From assembly GCF_031323975.1 (NCBI RefSeq), contig NZ_JAVIWS010000001.1, positions 186,001 to 250,000 of the forward strand: a stretch of DNA of 64,000 bases, read 5' to 3'. Of the stretch, positions 23,143 through 32,948 are shown piece by piece. The notes under the pieces were generated by a model. That model was not told where the DNA came from. It made no database searches and worked only from the letters and a program-made list of their open reading frames with translations. A program made the translations under genes and the position numbers. The stretch is from Escherichia ruysiae (lineage in GTDB: Bacteria; Pseudomonadota; Gammaproteobacteria; Enterobacterales; Enterobacteriaceae). Every line of letters begins with the position of its first letter. The stretch's first letter is position 1.

Positions 23143-23901
23143 TTATGCCTGATGCAAAATAGTTAATACTGTGCGCAAATCATTCACCGATATTTGTCCA
23201 GGGGCAGAGGTTTTTTTTACTGCGCCAAAGGTTGCCGCCGAACCGAAAACTTCACCAGCCAGACGGGAAATTACGCCAGTTTTTGCCATCGACATGGTAA
23301 TGATTGGACGATCGGCATACTGCTCCTGCATCTCCAGGGTCGCGGCAAGCAACGTCAGCACATCGCTGGTACTTTGCGGCATCAGCGCAATCTTAGGAAT
23401 ATCGGCGTCGAAGGACTGCATTTTGCGCAGACGGGCAATGATTTCTTCGGCTTCCGGCGTTTTATGGAAGTCATGGTTGGACATGACAACTTTCACATCA
23501 TGCGCGTGGGCGTAGGCGACGGTTTCTTTAACCTGATCATCGCCGGTAAATAACTCCAGATCGATCATATCCACCAGACCGCCGTCGATGGCTGCACGAT
23601 TGAGAGCAATATAAGCTTCGGTGGAAATCGCCTGCTCGCCGCCTTCTTTGGCACTGCGGAAGGTAAACAGCAGCGGTTTTTCTGGCATGGTCTCACGGAG
23701 AATTTTTGCCGCCGCCATGACCGACTCCACACAGGTGAGGTCGGCAAAGTGATCCACACGCCATTCCAGAATATCAAAGTCCGCTTCACGATAGACAAGA
23801 GCTTCAGATTTCACGCTGGCGATATCTTTCGCCATCAGCGAGACGATGATTTTTGGTGCACCCGTGCCAATGACGAGATCTTTTACAGTTACGGTTTTCA
23901 T
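23143..23901 (-). CDS. aroD: 3-dehydroquinate dehydratase, type I
   Basis: The 252-residue class I enzyme catalyses the third step of the shikimate pathway, removing water from 3-dehydroquinate. The catalytic His is in [11 protein letters not shown] (position about 143) and the Schiff-base Lys in [11 protein letters not shown] (about 170). The EWRVDHF block is also typical. It lies 30 bases after ydiB. A dyad at 23107-23130 (CGGCGGG / CCCGCCG) sits just past its stop codon but lacks a T-tract. Confidence 0.96.
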   Translation of the reverse strand: MKTVTVKDLVIGTGAPKIIVSLMAKDIASVKSEALVYREADFDILEWRVDHFADLTCVESVMAAAKILRETMPEKPLLFTFRSAKEGGEQAISTEAYIALNRAAIDGGLVDMIDLELFTGDDQVKETVAYAHAHDVKVVMSNHDFHKTPEAEEIIARLRKMQSFDADIPKIALMPQSTSDVLTLLAATLEMQEQYADRPIITMSMAKTGVISRLAGEVFGSAATFGAVKKTSAPGQISVNDLRTVLTILHQA

Positions 23902-23931
23902 TTCTTACCCTTTCTGCACGCGGTCAGCCTG

Positions 23932-24798
23932 TCAGGCGCCGAACCCCATGACCTGTTTAACGTATTCCAGAGGGAAATTTTTGCCAGTCCATAACGTGAA
24001 CTGTTCAGCCCCTTGCCACAACAACATGCCGTATCCATCAATCGTTTTGCAACCTGCTTGTTGCGCCTGCTGCAATAACTTCGTCATATGCGGGTTATAT
24101 ACGCATTCGGTGACCAGAAGTCCTGGATGTAACAGACTGATATCATTAACCAATGATTCATTTTCAAGGGGTTTCATACCCACTTTAGTGCCGTTGGTTA
24201 AAATGTCGGCAGAAGCCAGCGCCTCGGCAAAGGCCTGCTGATCGGCGAGATCCGTCACTGTGACGACGCAATCGGTGTTTTCGTTGACCCGTTGCGCGAA
24301 GGCGAGGGCTTTATCGAAAAACTCATCCCGACGGTTAAAGAGTTTAATTTCTTTTAACCCTTCAATCGCACCCTGCGCGCCAATCGCCGTTGAGGCGCCA
24401 CCGGCACCTAACAGCACCATCGTTTTTCCTTTGATATCAAAACCGCTCTCTTTTATGGCGCGAATATGGCCTGTGCCGTCGGTGTTATAACCACGCAGGT
24501 AGCCGTTATCATTAACGATGGTATTGATGGCGCCCACCAGTTTCGCCGCAGGCGTTAATTCATCAACATATTCACACGCCAGTTGTTTGTTCGGCATCGA
24601 CACACCGGTGCCGCGCATTTTGAGGGCTTTTAATCCTTCAATTGCTCCGGCAAAGCTATCGTTATCCACTTCAAAGGCCATATAGGTAAATGGTAATCCT
24701 GCTTTTTCTAAGGCTTTATTCTGCATTTCAGGCGATAAACTGTGGCGGATAGGATAGGCCATCAACCCAATCAATTCGTATTTTGCGGTAACATCCAT
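23932..24798 (-). CDS. ydiB: Quinate/shikimate dehydrogenase
   Basis: A 288-residue AroE paralogue able to use NAD or NADP and both quinate and shikimate. The N-terminal substrate domain has [19 protein letters not shown] and [10 protein letters not shown]; the nucleotide-binding loop is [15 protein letters not shown] at about residues 128-142, followed by FNRRDEF. Next genes are aroD downstream and the MFS genes ydiN/ydiM upstream, so quinate or shikimate import feeding this enzyme is a reasonable inference. Confidence 0.95.
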   Translation of the reverse strand: MDVTAKYELIGLMAYPIRHSLSPEMQNKALEKAGLPFTYMAFEVDNDSFAGAIEGLKALKMRGTGVSMPNKQLACEYVDELTPAAKLVGAINTIVNDNGYLRGYNTDGTGHIRAIKESGFDIKGKTMVLLGAGGASTAIGAQGAIEGLKEIKLFNRRDEFFDKALAFAQRVNENTDCVVTVTDLADQQAFAEALASADILTNGTKVGMKPLENESLVNDISLLHPGLLVTECVYNPHMTKLLQQAQQAGCKTIDGYGMLLWQGAEQFTLWTGKNFPLEYVKQVMGFGA

Positions 24799-24822
24799 AA
24801 TTCACTCCTTTAACCTCTGTGC

Positions 24823-26064
24823 TTAATTGTGTTTAAAATAACGTTCGCCTAACCGGATATCATTTTTGGGAATAATGAATACGCGGTAATAGCGGATAAA
24901 AACAATAATTGCGGTAATCAAGGCCAGCAGCGCGAAAGTAAAATCGAGAACGATGATATATTGCAGGCCGATATTTGACAGATAACCGGTAATCAGTGGA
25001 ATAACAAAGTTAGCCAGACCGCCCATCATCATATAAATACTGGTGACTTTGGCCTTGCTTTTGGGGAAAAACTCTGACATGACCGAAACGCCGAGTTGTA
25101 AAATTCCGCCAGCCGCTGAGAAACCGATAACAAAGGCTCCGGCATTACACACTAGCGGAGAAGGGTAGAGATAGATAATGGCGGCAGTTACCGTTGCCAG
25201 TGCAGAGTTAAATACGTTAGCCCAGATGGGGCGTACTATTTTTTTCAGTAGCGCGGCAAATATAAAGACACAGACCAGCGAACCCATACTGTAATAAGAG
25301 ATGGTTTTTAATGCTTCGGCTTCCGACATACCGGCAAATGCCATTGCATATTTGGGCATCCACACCACAATCACATAAAAGGTCGAGAATGCGGCAACAC
25401 CGAACAGTACCGACGAAACACCTTCCAGCCAGACTAACGGTTTACTGTTCATTATCGGCAATTCATTGGCAACGCTGGCGTCCACCAACTGGCTGGGGAA
25501 TTTGCTTTTCAACAGCATCAGCGTGATCAGTACAAACAGGATGCCAGGAATAATCAGCCCATAGCCGTACCAGATGTTATTCAGCAGCATATAACTCACC
25601 AGCATTGGATAGAACATTTGCCCGAATGACACCATTGCTTTAACCAGTATTACCGCCGACCCGGAGGCTTTCGGAAAGCATTCCATCAACGCCGGGTAAC
25701 CACCGGTATCCAGCGCCGAGTTAGCGATACCTACGCACACTGCCAGACAGTAAGCGAGCGTTAAATTCGGGCAAGCGGGAATACCAAAGAAGAACAGTAG
25801 ATACATTATTACTGCCATTAATATGACTGCGCGCCGACCAAATTTGTCGGAGATTACACCGAAGAATAAAATACTGATCAGGCGACCCAGGCCAATACCG
25901 GAAATTAAATAAGCAATACCCGCGTTGTCCGTTGAAAATTTTTCTGCCAGAGATGACATGTTCTGTGCAAGTGTAATAACACTAATGCCGTGCAGGAAAT
26001 AGCTGAAGTATATACAAAGAACAGCCAGGATAAATGGCGTGCTGAAAGCCTTATTTTGAGACAT
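24823..26064 (-). CDS. ydiN: MFS transporter YdiN
   Basis: A 413-residue, 12-helix major facilitator. The MFS loop 2-3 signature is visible as GVISDKFGRRAV (about residue 74). The ATG encoding MSQNKAF was chosen because AAGGAG lies eight bases upstream; a GTG two codons earlier is too close to that site. The C-terminus ends GERYFKHN, shorter than and different from the K-12 tail as I remember it. Substrate unknown; position suggests quinate, shikimate or a related compound. Confidence 0.85.
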   Translation of the reverse strand: MSQNKAFSTPFILAVLCIYFSYFLHGISVITLAQNMSSLAEKFSTDNAGIAYLISGIGLGRLISILFFGVISDKFGRRAVILMAVIMYLLFFFGIPACPNLTLAYCLAVCVGIANSALDTGGYPALMECFPKASGSAVILVKAMVSFGQMFYPMLVSYMLLNNIWYGYGLIIPGILFVLITLMLLKSKFPSQLVDASVANELPIMNSKPLVWLEGVSSVLFGVAAFSTFYVIVVWMPKYAMAFAGMSEAEALKTISYYSMGSLVCVFIFAALLKKIVRPIWANVFNSALATVTAAIIYLYPSPLVCNAGAFVIGFSAAGGILQLGVSVMSEFFPKSKAKVTSIYMMMGGLANFVIPLITGYLSNIGLQYIIVLDFTFALLALITAIIVFIRYYRVFIIPKNDIRLGERYFKHN

Positions 26065-26290
26065 TTTCACAGCTCCTTGCTGAAAGATAATATTGTTACT
26101 GTACGTATTGTTCTTCGACGGTTTACATAATCACTATACTGAAGATGATTTTCTCCGGATACATGGCATAAAGTTTATGTTTCCAGGTATATTGCATGAG
26201 ATAGTTTGTTTTGGATCGTGATTTCCCTTAATTAGCGCAGAAAGATTAATTTATCCGTAAGATCTTGCATGTCCTGAAAATAATATTGCA

Positions 26291-27505
26291 TTACCCGTCC
26301 GTGGCGACATTTCCCTTTAGCGATGGATGTTGTGTTTCCTTGTGGCTGCGTAAGCCAATAAACAGCGCCAGTAAAAAACCGACGGCAGCGATGCCAGTAT
26401 CGAACCACATAATATCGGCAATACTTCTTTGTGATAGATGAGCCGTAATCAACGGAATGGTAAAGGTCGCAATACTTCCCGCACTGTAATAAATCCCGGT
26501 TGCTTTACCTTTAGCGTAGGGAAAACGTTCAGCCATTAACGTCAGGCCAATTTGTACAACGCCTCCAGCGGAGGTAAAACCAATAACGAAAGCGAATGTT
26601 ATTACCACATAAAATATGGGATACAGGCAAACGGTGAGCAGGGCAATAAATGAGATAAACGTGTACAGCATCAACAATGTTGTCGGGTGAATCGCTTTAC
26701 GAATGAGCGGTGCACTAATAAATACGCAAAGCAGCGATCCCACGGTGTAGATGCTGAGTAATTTGATCGACATTGTGTATGACATGCCAGCGACAAATTG
26801 TCCGTATTGTGCCAGCCACTGGCTGACCAGATAAAACGTTGCCATTGATATATAGCCATATAAGGTATAACTGGCTAAATCGATTATTGAGCAGCGATGC
26901 CCCGCAGAAGTGGTTGTTTTATTTACTGCCGGTAAGCGACGACCCGGATGCGGTGGAAAGGTACTGCGGTATAAAAACAGACCGTTAATAATCATAATGC
27001 CTGCGGCAATCATAAAAGACCAACCAAACCACAGTTCGGCCCATACCAACAAACTAATGATTAACGGCAATAAAAATTGTCCGCAGGAAACAAACGCTTT
27101 AATTAAAATATTGGCTGTACCCGGTGAATGAGGAAAGGCTTCCATCAGGCTGGGATAAGTACCTGCATCGAGAAAACTGTTTGCCATTCCGGCCAGAAAG
27201 CCAAAAACATAAGCGATAATGATGTTATTGGTGTGCAGGATGCCAAAAAAGAAGGCGATATAGCAGCACATACCGAGAATGATAAACGGTCGGCGACCGA
27301 AGCGATCGGATAATAAGCCAGAAAGAAACAGGACGCTTAGTCGACCAATGCCTAATGATGAGATAACAATCGAGACACCTGCCGCATTGGTATGCCAAAG
27401 CGTCTCCAGCGAGGCCATATTCAGGGTCATCAAAATGACGCCCATACCATGCACCAGGTAATTGAAATACAACCCCAGCGCGGTAGGGAGATAGGGATTT
27501 TTCAT
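26291..27505 (-). CDS. ydiM: MFS transporter YdiM
   Basis: A 404-residue, 12-helix MFS protein clearly paralogous to YdiN: both share the opening YxNYLVHGMGV / YFSYFLHGISV, SGLLSDRFGRRPF / GVISDKFGRRAV, and GFTSAGGVVQIGLTLM / GFSAAGGILQLGVSVM. The ATG encoding MKNPYLPTAL was preferred to a GTG three codons earlier. Its protein shows more substitutions relative to the remembered K-12 protein than its neighbours do. Function unknown; tandem transporter pair beside ydiB-aroD. Confidence 0.85.
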   Translation of the reverse strand: MKNPYLPTALGLYFNYLVHGMGVILMTLNMASLETLWHTNAAGVSIVISSLGIGRLSVLFLSGLLSDRFGRRPFIILGMCCYIAFFFGILHTNNIIIAYVFGFLAGMANSFLDAGTYPSLMEAFPHSPGTANILIKAFVSCGQFLLPLIISLLVWAELWFGWSFMIAAGIMIINGLFLYRSTFPPHPGRRLPAVNKTTTSAGHRCSIIDLASYTLYGYISMATFYLVSQWLAQYGQFVAGMSYTMSIKLLSIYTVGSLLCVFISAPLIRKAIHPTTLLMLYTFISFIALLTVCLYPIFYVVITFAFVIGFTSAGGVVQIGLTLMAERFPYAKGKATGIYYSAGSIATFTIPLITAHLSQRSIADIMWFDTGIAAVGFLLALFIGLRSHKETQHPSLKGNVATDG

Positions 27506-27604
27506 AAGATCCACTTAGCAACTGTGCTTTAAAAAATGTGGCGATATTGCGTCAATATCCGTTCATTATTTTTGTAATGATGACTGTTGATTCCCGTTAA
27601 AATA

Positions 27605-27961
27605 TCAACAAAGACGCTCAAGGTTGTGCGCATATAACTCAGCGGCTACTGATTGATAAATCTTCCAGTCAATAAAATTGCCGTCAGGGTAGACACGTTG
27701 AAACGCGGTTAAGTCAGGGAAAAAACGCATGGTGTTATTGCCGATGCGGTTATTTATTTTCTCTATGATGGCGTGAAGATGTTTTTTTCTTTGCTGACGC
27801 ATAGCCAGCAATTTTTCAACGACGCTATCAGGAATGGCGCTTTTGCCATTTTCCCACCGCCGCCAGCTTTCGCTGTCACCTGTCTGGGCAATCCAGGTCG
27901 CGCATTCATCAACAGTCATGGCAAAAATATGGCGTAGTGCCTGGAGTTCATAAGCGTTCAT
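27605..27961 (-). CDS. ydiL: YdiL, DUF1870-type putative DNA-binding protein
   Basis: A 118-residue protein from MNAYELQALRHIFAMTVDEC; the further upstream Met was rejected for length. The N-terminal half resembles an HTH/Xre-like fold with ITQTGDSESWRRWENGK-type sequence (actual IAQTGDSESWRRWENGK), in which RWE is a common turn after the recognition helix. No catalytic motif is seen. It could be a small regulator of the flanking ydiM/ydiN genes, but this is only a guess from position. Confidence 0.8.
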   Translation of the reverse strand: MNAYELQALRHIFAMTVDECATWIAQTGDSESWRRWENGKSAIPDSVVEKLLAMRQQRKKHLHAIIEKINNRIGNNTMRFFPDLTAFQRVYPDGNFIDWKIYQSVAAELYAHNLERLC

Positions 27962-28098
27962 AGGTAATGGCTGCATCAAAAAATAGAATAAAATATAAAT
28001 AACATTATCAGCCTGCTAACGGCTTGAAGAGAGTCACAGTATCTTGTGCAACATTATTGGAAAGAATGAATGGCGAGGTAAGGAAACGGAAAAATGTT

Positions 28099-28204
28099 AA
28101 AAAAAAGCCCATCGTGGGAGATGGGCAAAGACTACACACAGCAATTCGTTGTTTCACTCAGGGGATTTCCATGCTTATAAATCAATATGTTGATTTATAA
28201 CCGT
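28099..28204 (-). ncRNA. rprA: RprA regulatory small RNA
   Basis: The minus strand from 28204 begins ACGGTTATAAATCAACATAT and ends in the terminator hairpin GCCCATCTCCCACGATGGGC plus a run of T. I recognise this as RprA, which binds Hfq and frees the rpoS leader for translation, and also acts on csgD and ydaM. The 5' hairpin (TTATAAATCAA / TTGATTTATAA) is intact. The expected location between ydiK and ydiL also fits. Confidence 0.95.
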
Positions 28205-28210
28205 GAGCTA

Positions 28211-28252
28211 ATAGTAGGCATACGGACTTTTTGCGTCGATCAGATTCGTCTC
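28211..28252 (-). promoter_or_regulatory. rprA promoter with RcsB-type box
   Basis: A -10 element TACTAT lies at 28216-28211, six bases before the RNA start. The minus-strand sequence GAGACGAATCTGATCGA at 28252-28236 abuts the -35 region and resembles the RcsB box known to activate rprA in the Rcs envelope-stress response. Confidence 0.65.
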
Positions 28253-28360
28253 ATTAGTTTAAAAACTGTAAAGAATTTGCGACAGGTACTACCAGCTGAA
28301 TGGAGGTAAGCAGGGAAATACGAGGTTGAGAAATGAAATATCAATTAGCGATGGTTAACA

Positions 28361-28383
28361 ATCAGGCGGCAGAGCCGCCTGAT
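28361..28383 (-). terminator. Hairpin after ydiK
   Basis: ATCAGGCGGC and GCCGCCTGAT form a perfect 10-bp stem with a three-base loop just past the ydiK stop codon. The minus-strand tail (TGTTAACC) is only weakly T-rich. Confidence 0.6.
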
Positions 28384-28390
28384 GAGAGAG

Positions 28391-29503
28391 TTACTTATTC
28401 GGCTTTTCAATTTCGCCCAGTTCTTCGAGAATTTCTTCCGGCTGGTCAGTCGGTGGCGGGACTTCTTCCACCCACGCAGCAAACAGACGCCAGGAAACGG
28501 CTAACAGAACCGGACCAATAAACAGACCAATCATCCCGAAGGCAATCAAACCACCGATAACCCCGGAGAGGATCAGGATCAGCGGTAAATCGGCGCCCAT
28601 GCGAATTAACATCGGGCGAATCACGTTATCCAGTGTGCCAACCACACCACTCCACACCAGCAATACCGTGCCCCAGGTGGTATCACCGCTCCAGTAGAGC
28701 CAGATAATCGCCGGAATCAACACCGGCAGCGGGCCAAGCTGGACAAGGCAGGAGAGGATCATTAACACCGTCAGCAGCGTTGCGTAAGGAACGCCGGATA
28801 CCGCCAGACCGATACCGCCAAGTACCGCCTGCACCAACGCTGTTACCACTACACCCAGCGCCACCGCGCGGATAGCCTGCGCCGCCAGCAGGACTGCGGC
28901 ATCACCGCGAGCGCCTGCCAGACGAGTTGCAAAATGGCGAATGCCTTGCGCTACCTGTTCACCGCGCCAGTACAGCAGGGCGCTGAAGAGAAGCATTAAT
29001 GCACAATGCACCATAAAGCGCCCGATATGCGCTGCCTGCCCAACAAACCAGGTGGTGGTGGTGCCAATATAAGGACGGACTTTCGCCATGATCGCCGTAC
29101 CCCCCATATCCAGCAAATTGTGCCAGCCTGCATACAGCTTCGCACCAATCACCGGAATGGTATTAAGCCACGCCAGATCGGGTAACGTCATGTCGCCGCT
29201 GGAAATGGCTTTAATCAACGGCCCACTGCCATCGACGATACTGTTAACCAATAAGGCGATAGGGATGATAAACACCATCACTAATAACAGCGTCATCACC
29301 AGAACGGCGAGCGAACGGCGACCAAACATGATCTTTTGCAAGCGTAACAATACCGGCCAGGTAGCGATAACCACCGTACCAGCCCACGCAAAGCCGAGAA
29401 CGAAGGGTTGAACAATCCACAGACATGCCACAATCATGATGGCTAAAAACAGCACCGAAAGCAGAATTTGTGCGACATCCCTGGGCTGACGAACATTTAC
29501 CAT
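28391..29503 (-). CDS. ydiK: AI-2E family transporter YdiK
   Basis: A 370-residue polytopic membrane protein of the AI-2 exporter (TqsA/PerM) family with about eight hydrophobic segments. The typical family block is near the C-terminus: LVWSGVVGTLDNVIRPMLI and the following GVIGGLIAFGMIGLFIGPVL. A short acidic cytoplasmic tail (EEILEELGEIEKPNK) ends the protein. Substrate unknown; YdiK is distinct from the autoinducer-2 exporter TqsA. Transcribed away from ydiJ. Confidence 0.9.
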   Translation of the reverse strand: MVNVRQPRDVAQILLSVLFLAIMIVACLWIVQPFVLGFAWAGTVVIATWPVLLRLQKIMFGRRSLAVLVMTLLLVMVFIIPIALLVNSIVDGSGPLIKAISSGDMTLPDLAWLNTIPVIGAKLYAGWHNLLDMGGTAIMAKVRPYIGTTTTWFVGQAAHIGRFMVHCALMLLFSALLYWRGEQVAQGIRHFATRLAGARGDAAVLLAAQAIRAVALGVVVTALVQAVLGGIGLAVSGVPYATLLTVLMILSCLVQLGPLPVLIPAIIWLYWSGDTTWGTVLLVWSGVVGTLDNVIRPMLIRMGADLPLILILSGVIGGLIAFGMIGLFIGPVLLAVSWRLFAAWVEEVPPPTDQPEEILEELGEIEKPNK

Positions 29504-29676
29504 AACTACTTTTCACCTTTTTTGTGCGTCAAATCGTCGACGCGACGTGAACACGCGAAACTCACCTGCATAATGATGAGCAATTTCAGCGGTTTTTAAC
29601 AGGCCGATTCTGCCCTTAATTCTGATGGGCGTGTAAGAAAAAAATGTGGTACAACAATTCAGGCAACACGCAAACG

Positions 29677-29804
29677 GTTTACTCGTCGTATTTCAAGTTG
29701 CATGTGCTGCGGCTACGTTCGTTCACCCCAGTCACTTACTTTTGTAAGTTCCTGGCGTTCACTCGCTTGCCGCCTTCCCGCAACTCGAAATCCATAGAGT
29801 AAAC
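29677..29804. repeat. ERIC (IRU) element
   Basis: A 128-base imperfect palindrome bounded by GTTTACTC and GAGTAAAC, with inner arms TTTCAAGTTGC and GCAACTCGAAA. Its central sequence CACCCCAGTCACTTACTT matches the well-known ERIC core. It occupies much of the 388-base gap between the divergent ydiK and ydiJ and ends 87 bases before the ydiJ start; the rest of the gap holds the two promoters. Confidence 0.9.
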
Positions 29805-29891
29805 ATACATCACCTTTCAGTGCGCTATTGCAGCTGCCTGAAAGAACTGTGTATCGACCTACATCACAGACCGCAGGAAAGGGTCAATATA

Positions 29892-32800
29892 ATGATTCCA
29901 CAGATTTCCCAGGCACCCGGCGTCGTTCAACTGGTGCTTAATTTTTTGCAAGAGCTGGAGCAACAGGGTTTTACCGGCGATACGGCGACAAGTTATGCCG
30001 ATCGTCTGACAATGTCGACCGACAACAGTATTTACCAACTTCTCCCCGACGCAGTGGTATTTCCGCGTTCGACCGCAGATGTGGCATTAATCGCCCGTCT
30101 GGCTGCGCAGGAACGCTATTCATCGTTGATCTTCACCCCGCGCGGTGGCGGCACCGGCACTAACGGTCAGGCGCTCAACCAGGGGATTATTGTTGATATG
30201 TCCCGTCATATGAACCGCATCATCGAAATTAACCCTGAAGAGGGCTGGGTGCGCGTTGAAGCGGGGGTTATTAAAGATCAGCTTAACCAGTATCTGAAAC
30301 CGTTCGGCTACTTTTTTGCACCAGAACTTTCGACCAGCAACCGGGCAACGCTCGGCGGGATGATCAATACCGATGCATCCGGTCAGGGATCGCTGGTCTA
30401 TGGTAAAACGTCAGATCACGTGCTCGGGGTGCGGGCGGTGTTGTTGGGGGGGGATATTCTCGATACGCAACCTTTACCCGTCGAGCTGGCGGAAACGCTG
30501 GGCAAAACCAATACAGCTATCGGGCGTATCTATAAAACGGTTTATCAACGCTGCCGTCAGCAACGGCAGTTAATCATCGACAAATTTCCCAAACTTAATC
30601 GCTTTCTTACCGGTTACGATCTGCGTCATGTCTTTAACGATGAGATGACCGAGTTCGACCTGACGCGCATTCTGACGGGTTCAGAAGGGACGCTGGCCTT
30701 TATTACCGAAGCGCGACTGGATATTACTCGCTTGCCGAAAGTGCGCCGTCTGGTGAACGTCAAATATGACTCTTTTGACTCCGCGCTGCGTAACGCGCCG
30801 TTTATGGTTGAGGCGCGCGCGCTTTCAGTTGAGACGGTGGATTCTAAAGTGCTGAACCTTGCGCGGGAAGATATCGTCTGGCATTCCGTCAGTGAGTTGA
30901 TTACCGATGTGCCTGACAAAGAGATGCTCGGACTGAACATTGTGGAATTTGCTGGTGATGATGAGGCGCTGATTGACGAGCGGGTAAATGCACTCTGTGC
31001 GCGGCTGGACGAACTTATCGCTAGTCAGCAAGCAGGTGTCATTGGCTGGCAGGTGTGCCGCGAGCTGGCGGGTGTTGAACGTATCTATGCGATGCGCAAA
31101 AAAGCTGTTGGCCTGCTTGGCAATGCTAAAGGCGCCGCTAAGCCAATTCCGTTTGCCGAAGATACCTGCGTGCCGCCAGAACACCTGGCGGATTATATTG
31201 CTGAATTTCGCGCGCTGCTCGACAGTCACGGCTTAAGCTACGGTATGTTTGGTCACGTCGATGCGGGGGTTTTGCACGTTCGTCCGGCGCTGGATATGTG
31301 CGATCCGCAACAAGAGATGTTGATGAAGCAAATTTCTGATGACGTGGTGGCGCTGACTGCGAAATACGGTGGTTTGTTGTGGGGCGAGCACGGCAAAGGT
31401 TTTCGCGCCGAATACAGCCCGGCGTTTTTCGGTGAGGAACTTTTTGCAGAACTGCGCAAAGTGAAAGCGGCATTTGACCCGCATAACCGACTCAACCCAG
31501 GAAAGATTTGCCCGCCAAAAGGTCTCGACGCGCCGATGATGAAAGTGGACGCGGTAAAGCGCGGTACATTTGATCGGCAGATCCCCATCGCGGTACGCCA
31601 GCAGTGGCGCGGTGCGATGGAGTGTAACGGCAACGGTTTATGCTTCAACTTTGATGCCCGCAGCCCCATGTGCCCGTCGATGAAGATCACCCAGAACCGG
31701 ATTCATTCACCGAAAGGGCGCGCAACGCTGGTGCGTGAATGGCTACGTTTGCTGGCTGACCGTGGTGTTGATCCTCTAAAACTGGAACAAGAACTGCCGG
31801 AATCGCGAGCCAGTTTGCGGACGTTAATTGCCCGCACGCGCAATAGCTGGCACGCAAATAAAGGCGAATATGACTTCTCCCACGAAGTGAAAGAGGCGAT
31901 GTCAGGCTGTCTGGCCTGTAAAGCCTGTTCGACCCAGTGCCCTATCAAAATAGATGTGCCAGAGTTCCGCTCTCGTTTCCTGCAACTCTATCACACCCGT
32001 TATTTACGCCCGCTGCGTGACCATCTTGTGGCGACGGTCGAAAGTTATGCGCCGCTGATGGCGCGAGCGCCAAAGACCTTTAACTTCTTCATTAACCAGC
32101 CTCTGGTTCGCAAACTGTCGAAAAAACATATCGGCATGGTCGACTTGCCGCTGCTTTCGGTGCCGTCGCTGCAACAACAAATGGTGGGGCATCGCTCGGC
32201 AAACATGACGCTGGAACAGCTTGAAGCTCTCAATGCAGAGCAGAAAGCGCGCACGGTGTTGGTGGTGCAAGACCCTTTCACCAGCTATTACGATGCGCAA
32301 GTGGTGGCAGATTTTGTCCGTCTGGTCGAGAAATTAGGTTTCCAGCCGGTACTGTTGCCATTTTCACCAAATGGTAAAGCCCAGCACATCAAAGGATTCC
32401 TCAATCGTTTTGCGAAGACGGCGAAAAAGACGGCGGATTTCCTCAACCGTATGGCGAAGCTGGGAATGCCAATGGTGGGCGTCGATCCGGCGCTGGTACT
32501 TTGTTATCGCGACGAATACAAACTCACTCTCGGCGAGGAACGCGGCGAGTTTAACGTTCTGCTGGCGAATGAATGGCTGGCAAGCGTACTTGAGTCACAG
32601 CCAGTGGCTGCGGTCAGCGGTGAACCGTGGTATTTCTTTGGTCACTGTACCGAAGTCACCGCCTTGCCGGGCGCGCCAGCACAATGGGCCGCGATATTTG
32701 CCCGTTTTGGCGCGAAGCTGGAAAATGTCAGTGTGGGTTGCTGCGGTATGGCGGGGACTTACGGACATGAAGCGAAAAATCATAAAAACTCGCTTGGGAT

Positions 32801-32948
32801 CTATGAGTTATCCTGGCATCAGGCGATGCAGCGTCTGCCGCGAAATCGCTGTCTGGCGACCGGATATTCCTGCCGTAGTCAGGTAAAACGGGTTGAAGGT
32901 ACGGGGGTACGCCATCCTGTGCAGGCATTACTGGAGATTATTAAATGA
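29892..32948 (+). CDS. ydiJ: D-2-hydroxyglutarate dehydrogenase, FAD and Fe-S (YdiJ)
   Basis: A 1018-residue fusion protein from MIPQISQAPGVVQLVL (in-frame upstream codons were rejected; a GGAAAGGGTCAATATA leader precedes this ATG). The N-terminal half is a PCMH-type FAD-binding domain (FTPRGGGTGTNGQALN, GGMINTDASGQGSLVYGKTSDH) and FAD-oxidase C-terminal domain with the metal-ligand regions GMFGHVDAGVLHVRP and LLWGEHGKGFRAEY. Two Fe-S motifs follow near residues 577 and 673 (CLACKACSTQCP), then a CCG-type domain with CCGMAGTYGHE near 949. It oxidises D-2-hydroxyglutarate; the electron acceptor in vivo is less certain. Coupled to menI by a four-base overlap. Confidence 0.93.
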   Translation: MIPQISQAPGVVQLVLNFLQELEQQGFTGDTATSYADRLTMSTDNSIYQLLPDAVVFPRSTADVALIARLAAQERYSSLIFTPRGGGTGTNGQALNQGIIVDMSRHMNRIIEINPEEGWVRVEAGVIKDQLNQYLKPFGYFFAPELSTSNRATLGGMINTDASGQGSLVYGKTSDHVLGVRAVLLGGDILDTQPLPVELAETLGKTNTAIGRIYKTVYQRCRQQRQLIIDKFPKLNRFLTGYDLRHVFNDEMTEFDLTRILTGSEGTLAFITEARLDITRLPKVRRLVNVKYDSFDSALRNAPFMVEARALSVETVDSKVLNLAREDIVWHSVSELITDVPDKEMLGLNIVEFAGDDEALIDERVNALCARLDELIASQQAGVIGWQVCRELAGVERIYAMRKKAVGLLGNAKGAAKPIPFAEDTCVPPEHLADYIAEFRALLDSHGLSYGMFGHVDAGVLHVRPALDMCDPQQEMLMKQISDDVVALTAKYGGLLWGEHGKGFRAEYSPAFFGEELFAELRKVKAAFDPHNRLNPGKICPPKGLDAPMMKVDAVKRGTFDRQIPIAVRQQWRGAMECNGNGLCFNFDARSPMCPSMKITQNRIHSPKGRATLVREWLRLLADRGVDPLKLEQELPESRASLRTLIARTRNSWHANKGEYDFSHEVKEAMSGCLACKACSTQCPIKIDVPEFRSRFLQLYHTRYLRPLRDHLVATVESYAPLMARAPKTFNFFINQPLVRKLSKKHIGMVDLPLLSVPSLQQQMVGHRSANMTLEQLEALNAEQKARTVLVVQDPFTSYYDAQVVADFVRLVEKLGFQPVLLPFSPNGKAQHIKGFLNRFAKTAKKTADFLNRMAKLGMPMVGVDPALVLCYRDEYKLTLGEERGEFNVLLANEWLASVLESQPVAAVSGEPWYFFGHCTEVTALPGAPAQWAAIFARFGAKLENVSVGCCGMAGTYGHEAKNHKNSLGIYELSWHQAMQRLPRNRCLATGYSCRSQVKRVEGTGVRHPVQALLEIIK

